Assembly (NCBI GenBank): GCA_017402845.1 | Contig: JAFPLH010000085.1 | Span: forward strand, 1 to 45,076 | From: Clostridia bacterium | Lineage (GTDB): Bacteria > Bacillota > Clostridia > Oscillospirales > Acutalibacteraceae | Length of the DNA stretch: 45,076 nucleotides | Direction of reading: 5' to 3' | Part shown: in pieces, positions 41,482-45,076 of the stretch | Layout of the letters: each line of letters begins with the position of its first letter | Numbering within the stretch: position 1 is the first letter of the stretch | Position numbers and translations under genes: made by a program | The notes under the pieces: model-generated | Database searches by the model: none | Told to the model about the DNA's origin: nothing | Seen by the model: the letters and a program-made list of their open reading frames with translations, nothing else

Positions 41482-42761
41482 TCTTTTTCTCCGTTTCGTT
41501 TTGGTATAACAACAGTTACTTTATAACCGTTGTTTGTTTCTTCTGTAAACAGCTTGCCGCTGCATTGTAGAGTCAATCGTTTTCTGGTGTTTTCAATTCC
41601 TACTCCGAGTCTGTCAATAGCTTTCTGCGTCAGATCTTTTTTAGCCGTACCATTATCGAAAACACAAATAGTATATTCGCTGTCATCTTCACGGGTTGAA
41701 ATGGTAATTATACCGCCTTTTTTGCTGATTCCGTGCTGAATTGCATTTTCAACGATCGGTTCAAGACTCAGCATTGGTATTCTGAAATTAACAGTTTGAA
41801 AATCGTAAACCATTTCTATTTTTCCGGGATAATCAGCCTGTGCAAGATCAATATACACACGTACGTTTTCAAGCTCGTCCTCAAAAGAGATCATATCTTT
41901 ATCCTGAATAGCGTTTATATGTGTACGAAGATACTTTGAAAATGTGGTGATAGTATCCGCCGCCCTGCTGCTGTCTGTTCTGACAAGCGATCTTATTATA
42001 CTCAATGTGTTATATATAAAATGCGGCTGTATCTGACTGCGAAGCAGACTTATCTCGCTGTTATAGGCTTCTATCTGTTTTTCTGCGAGAAGCTTGTTTA
42101 TCTCCTGCTGGAAAGCAGTCATAAGATAAATATAATATATCAGCATACAAAAGGCGGTCACGGTATTTGTGTAGCTTGTTCCGGTATTATGGTACTCAAG
42201 CAGAGAAACGGCTGTTGCATTTATGAGTATGTTCAAGATAAGCAGAGTGTTTTTCTTGTTAGATTTGAAAAACCGAAGTGAAAATCCCAACAGCATTACT
42301 ATATAAATAAACTGCGTTACATAAACCGATAAACTTAACGGACCTTTATCCCACTCGTAGTTTTCGTTGAAATAAAAGGCGAGCTTACTTTCGAAAAGAG
42401 CAGTTGAGTATATTGCCCCGTTAATTAATGCCGGTATTGTACATATAAACTGTTTCTTTTTATTTGGTACAATGCAAAACACTTCCAATAATATTATAAC
42501 AGGACGGCAAATATATACAAATACGTCTGCCCATTTGCGCAGTATTGTAAATTGCGCAAGTGAGTCTGAGCGCTGCGCCGCTTCATAAACCGAATCATAG
42601 TTGAATAATTCAGCAACAGTAACGGCAAAACATAGGGTAACGGCAATGGAATAATAATCAGTAGCCGGTAATTTGCTTTTATTATTTATTAATATCAATG
42701 TCATTATAAGCAGTAAGATCAAAAGCGTAATAAAGTTCATTGATATGTATTCAAGCAGCAT
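41478..42761 (-). CDS. LytS/YpdA-type sensor histidine kinase
   Basis: 427-aa membrane kinase. Several hydrophobic segments (about six) between 9 and 215 form the sensor, with no large extracellular loop. The His_kinase domain follows: LLRSQIQPHFIYNTL (H247 predicted phospho-acceptor), then the ATPase part with EPIVENAIQHGI (N-box), FDNGTA and GVGIENTRKRL. This arrangement is typical of LytS/AgrC-related kinases that pair with LytTR regulators, but here it pairs with a REC-XRE protein. AAAGGA precedes the ATG. Confidence 0.93.
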   Translation of the reverse strand: MLLEYISMNFITLLILLLIMTLILINNKSKLPATDYYSIAVTLCFAVTVAELFNYDSVYEAAQRSDSLAQFTILRKWADVFVYICRPVIILLEVFCIVPNKKKQFICTIPALINGAIYSTALFESKLAFYFNENYEWDKGPLSLSVYVTQFIYIVMLLGFSLRFFKSNKKNTLLILNILINATAVSLLEYHNTGTSYTNTVTAFCMLIYYIYLMTAFQQEINKLLAEKQIEAYNSEISLLRSQIQPHFIYNTLSIIRSLVRTDSSRAADTITTFSKYLRTHINAIQDKDMISFEDELENVRVYIDLAQADYPGKIEMVYDFQTVNFRIPMLSLEPIVENAIQHGISKKGGIITISTREDDSEYTICVFDNGTAKKDLTQKAIDRLGVGIENTRKRLTLQCSGKLFTEETNNGYKVTVVIPKRNGEKE

Positions 42762-42806
42762 TTAAAAATTCCTTTCACTGTATGGCAGCTCAAAAAAACC
42801 TCACTC

Positions 42807-42830
42807 TGTTCATTTGCGCCTTTATGAACA
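42807..42830 (-). other. Inverted repeat in the kinase leader
   Basis: TGTTCAT (42807-42813) and ATGAACA (42824-42830) form a 7-bp stem with a 10-nt loop between the promoter and the kinase ATG. Role unknown. Confidence 0.4.
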
Positions 42831-42872
42831 CCACAAGCGCTTTAAACCACCCTTTATTTCTCTCTTTCTTTT

Positions 42873-42902
42873 ATCTTATCATAAGAATGATAAATAAGTC
42901 AA
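42873..42902 (-). promoter_or_regulatory. Kinase-regulator promoter with embedded inverted repeat
   Basis: On the minus strand TTGACT (42897-42902) and TAAGAT (42873-42878) have an 18-nt spacer. TTATCAT-AAGA-ATGATAA (42876-42893), a perfect 7-bp inverted repeat, fills the spacer and touches the -10 box, which fits a repressor operator, possibly for autoregulation. Confidence 0.58.
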
Positions 42903-42922
42903 TTCAAAAATCAAAATAGTAT

Positions 42923-42951
42923 TTGATAATTGTGATTGAATAGTTTATAAT
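42923..42951 (+). promoter_or_regulatory. Sigma-A-type promoter of the nitrilase gene
   Basis: TTGATA (42923-42928) and TATAAT (42946-42951) with a 17-nt spacer, divergent from the kinase promoter about 20 nt away. Confidence 0.7.
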
Positions 42952-43016
42952 TAGAAAGAGCCGAGTTCTCAGGGCGCGTTTTTTATTTATCCGGAATACG
43001 AAAAGAGGTGTTGACT

Positions 43017-44420
43017 GTGATACGCATATACAACATAATAGCAGAGCTTTGCGCCGTTATAATAAAGTTTTGTTCTGATGATTCTTTGTTTGTACATTAC
43101 AGCTGCTTATCAATAAAACGAAAAAATGAAATTTTCAAAGATATCTCGGAAAATATAAGCGGTTTGTTTGAAAACGTGTACGCAGATAATGATAAGCCGC
43201 TGTGTATACATCAGTTGAGAAAGCAGGATCTGCATTATCGTTTCTTTTCAGAGCTGGAAGAATATATATCGCTGCTGCAAAGAAAAGCAGACTATTATTC
43301 TATGATCGCACTTGCACAGGTTCTTGACGAATCACTGAAAACTATTCTGCTTGAAAAAATAAGGGTATATCAGACTGACGATTTTTCGGTGGTACTGAAT
43401 ACAAACCGTGAATCAACGGGAATAGGGCTGCTTCCTCGCTGTTCATGTATTTGGGAACGCAAGCACAGACTCTCTCACAGCTATAACCGTTTAGATAACT
43501 TTCTTTTCCACTTTCTGCTGATCGAAAACAGTATTCTCGGAGAACTTATCGATAAGCATATTTTTTTGACAAACGATATTTTCCCCGATTTTTCCTCTCG
43601 GAAGCAGCTCAGAGCAGCAGCTTCTCCTTTACGGTGTGAAAAGCATTTTACGATCGATGAGTATACAAAAAATGACATACAGTTTTTTCGGATAACCAAT
43701 GATACCGAAAATGCCGCAGAGGATAATTATACGATCTGGCAAAAGCTTGAAATAGCGGCAAAAAACAACTGCGATATAATCGTATTTCCCGAAATGCTCG
43801 GAAACAGTGAAACACAAAGCTATATCAGAAAAAAGCTTTTATCTTTGTCGGAGTCGGAAAAAAAGAAAATGCCGTCGCTTATTATTCTCCCCTCAGTGTG
43901 GGAAAACAATATGAATACGGTAACTGTGCTTGACCATTTCGGAAACATTATTTGTTGTCAAAGCAAGCAGAATCCGTTTCGCAGAGAGAAAAACGGAACG
44001 GCAAGTCTTGAAGATATACGAACTAATATGGTTGTGAATATTCTGCACTATGAGGGTATAGGCAGGATAGCTATACTTATTTGCAGAGATTTTTTAACAA
44101 CAAAGTATATGGAACAGCTTATGCGCTGTTTTAAGCTGACTTTGATAATTGTTCCGTCTTTTTCGACAGGTTCGTATGATTTTCGGCAGTCCTTTGACGT
44201 CTGCGCTCACGACGACTGTAATGTTATCTGGATAAATAGCTGTGCGGCTATGGAAAAGGGAAAGGAAGCAAATTTTAAAAATATAGGTTATGTGCGCAAG
44301 AGGATCGGACGCTTTGACGACGATTCACAAAAGCTCTGCGAAATGCCTGTGTGTAAGGGCGCTTTCAGTGGGGAGTGTAAGCGTGATTGTATTTATTTTG
44401 AAAACATCAGAGGTGTGTAA
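43017..44420 (+). CDS. Nitrilase-superfamily protein with unknown N-terminal region
   Basis: 467-aa protein; start GTG with AGAGG 8 nt upstream. Residues about 225-440 match the carbon-nitrogen hydrolase fold, with the triad E259 (IVFPEMLG), K317 (QSKQNPF) and C356 (ILICRDFL); the substrate is an amide or nitrile of unknown identity. I recognise nothing in residues 1-220, which look helical and basic with LSHSYNRLDNFLFHFLL. The tail has CEMPVCKGAFSGECKRDC, four cysteines that could bind metal. A NUDIX hydrolase gene follows by two bases. It is not one of the common NAD synthetase or Nit1/Nit2 forms. Confidence 0.82.
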   Translation: MIRIYNIIAELCAVIIKFCSDDSLFVHYSCLSIKRKNEIFKDISENISGLFENVYADNDKPLCIHQLRKQDLHYRFFSELEEYISLLQRKADYYSMIALAQVLDESLKTILLEKIRVYQTDDFSVVLNTNRESTGIGLLPRCSCIWERKHRLSHSYNRLDNFLFHFLLIENSILGELIDKHIFLTNDIFPDFSSRKQLRAAASPLRCEKHFTIDEYTKNDIQFFRITNDTENAAEDNYTIWQKLEIAAKNNCDIIVFPEMLGNSETQSYIRKKLLSLSESEKKKMPSLIILPSVWENNMNTVTVLDHFGNIICCQSKQNPFRREKNGTASLEDIRTNMVVNILHYEGIGRIAILICRDFLTTKYMEQLMRCFKLTLIIVPSFSTGSYDFRQSFDVCAHDDCNVIWINSCAAMEKGKEANFKNIGYVRKRIGRFDDDSQKLCEMPVCKGAFSGECKRDCIYFENIRGV

Positions 44421-44421
44421 T

Positions 44422-44979
44422 ATGGAATTTAAGAATATCAGAAAAGAATATCAGGGCGACTACATTACTTACTATAAGATCAGATATGAAACCGAAGGCG
44501 GAAATGAAAAAATATATGAAATGATAAGCCGTGATCCTGCAATTGAGAGTCAAGATGATCTGAACAGCAAAAAGCCTGACGCAGTTATTATGATCGTTCA
44601 CGATAGCACCGGCGAAAAGCTCCTGCTGAATTTTGAATATCGAATGGCGGTGGGAGAATGGGTGTATAATTTTCCTGCCGGACTTATTGATAGTGGGGAA
44701 ACAGTGGTCGAAGCGGCTGCAAGAGAGCTGAGAGAGGAAACAGGACTCAGACTTACTCAGATAAAGGATATCTGGAAGGAAAGCTATTCGGCAGTCGGTT
44801 TTTCAAACGAAAAGGGCAGTGTAGTTATCGCAGCGGCAGAGGGTACAATACAAAAGAGCGATTCTGAAGCAGAGGAGATAAAAGCTGCATGGTACACAAA
44901 AGATGAGGTGCGCTTTCTGCTTTCTGAATACCGCTTTGCCGCAAGAACGCAGGCTTATTGCGCTTTGTGGAGTTGTTAA
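44422..44979 (+). CDS. NUDIX hydrolase (ADP-ribose pyrophosphatase-like)
   Basis: 185-aa NUDIX enzyme that would hydrolyse a nucleoside diphosphate linked to another moiety. The NUDIX box GLIDSGETVVEAAARELREE continues into TGL and matches Gx5Ex7REUxEExGU fully. The preceding RMAVGEWVYNFPAG is common in ADP-ribose pyrophosphatases, but the substrate is inference. The ATG (not the longer upstream frame) has AGAGGTG and follows the nitrilase stop by a single base, so the two are coupled. Confidence 0.92.
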   Translation: MEFKNIRKEYQGDYITYYKIRYETEGGNEKIYEMISRDPAIESQDDLNSKKPDAVIMIVHDSTGEKLLLNFEYRMAVGEWVYNFPAGLIDSGETVVEAAARELREETGLRLTQIKDIWKESYSAVGFSNEKGSVVIAAAEGTIQKSDSEAEEIKAAWYTKDEVRFLLSEYRFAARTQAYCALWSC

Positions 44980-45039
44980 GGCGACAGGCGGTTAAAGCTG
45001 TCAAAAGCAAAAACCGCTTGACAATAGAGGAGTGAAAAA

Positions 45040-45076
45040 ATGGATAACGTAAAAATAAGCAAAAAGCTTTCTTTAG
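45040..45076 (+). CDS. Start of a further gene, truncated by the window end
   Basis: ATG preceded by AGAGGAG at a good distance; the visible 12 codons read MDNVKISKKLSL. Nothing can be said about function. A GCGGTT/AACCGC hairpin (about 44989-45016) lies between it and the NUDIX gene. Confidence 0.55.
   Translation, partial: MDNVKISKKLSL

Noticed and set aside
43017..44420. Reverse transcriptase-nitrilase defence protein
   Set aside because: No RT catalytic YxDD motif or RT domain length is present; only the nitrilase part is recognisable.

Overview
The window looks like a chromosomal segment of a Gram-positive, low-to-moderate-GC member of the Clostridia, probably a gut Ruminococcaceae/Oscillospiraceae species. 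The evidence is consensus TTGACA/TATAAT-type promoters, strong GGAGG ribosome binding sites with frequent GTG/TTG starts, and Firmicute gene orders: miaB-ylbF-mutS-mutL-miaA, ylmE-sepF-ylmH-divIVA-ileS-lspA-rluD, and rplS-lepB-rbgA-rnhB-yraN. The genus call is inference. No phage, plasmid, transposase or CRISPR locus is visible.

Layout. 1-2200: a repeat-bearing flank, a small hypothetical gene, an XRE regulator with an AT-hook-like tail, and a membrane GGDEF protein. 2262-4552: nadB-nadC, without nadA. 4670-5816: a PHP phosphoesterase gene and tRNA-Pro(UGG), whose promoter lies inside the end of the PHP gene. 5856-7791: two translationally coupled class C-like sortases. 7922-9087: a CorA-type transporter with a long leader. 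9165-15599: a signalling and surface block made of a PP2C phosphatase, a transmembrane Ser/Thr kinase with an N-terminal zinc ribbon, a secreted DUF4430 protein ending in a possible sorting signal, and (opposite strand) a 728-aa two-TM protein with a C-terminal zinc ribbon. 15737-37246: mostly housekeeping genes for rRNA and tRNA modification, mismatch repair, cell division, IleRS, protein export and ribosome assembly. A large compound hairpin repeat follows miaB.

37334-40850 is a partner-switching module: a HAMP/SpoIIE-type phosphatase, a STAS antagonist, a degenerate ATPase-like protein, and a second, convergent STAS paralogue. 40888-42902 encodes a LytS-type histidine kinase and an unusual response regulator with a REC domain fused to an XRE-type helix-turn-helix. 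Two perfect dyads flank this pair: a 25-nt palindrome before the phosphatase gene, and an inverted repeat inside the kinase promoter. Divergent from the kinase is a nitrilase-superfamily protein with an unrecognised ~220-aa N-terminal region and a Cys-rich tail, followed closely by a NUDIX hydrolase and the start of another gene.

The best candidates for something undescribed are (i) the REC-XRE two-component pair with its dyads and its divergent nitrilase/NUDIX neighbour, (ii) the partner-switching set with two antagonists and a degenerate ATPase, and (iii) the kinase/phosphatase/zinc-ribbon/surface-protein block with the nearby sortases. All are inferences from sequence patterns; no database search was possible.
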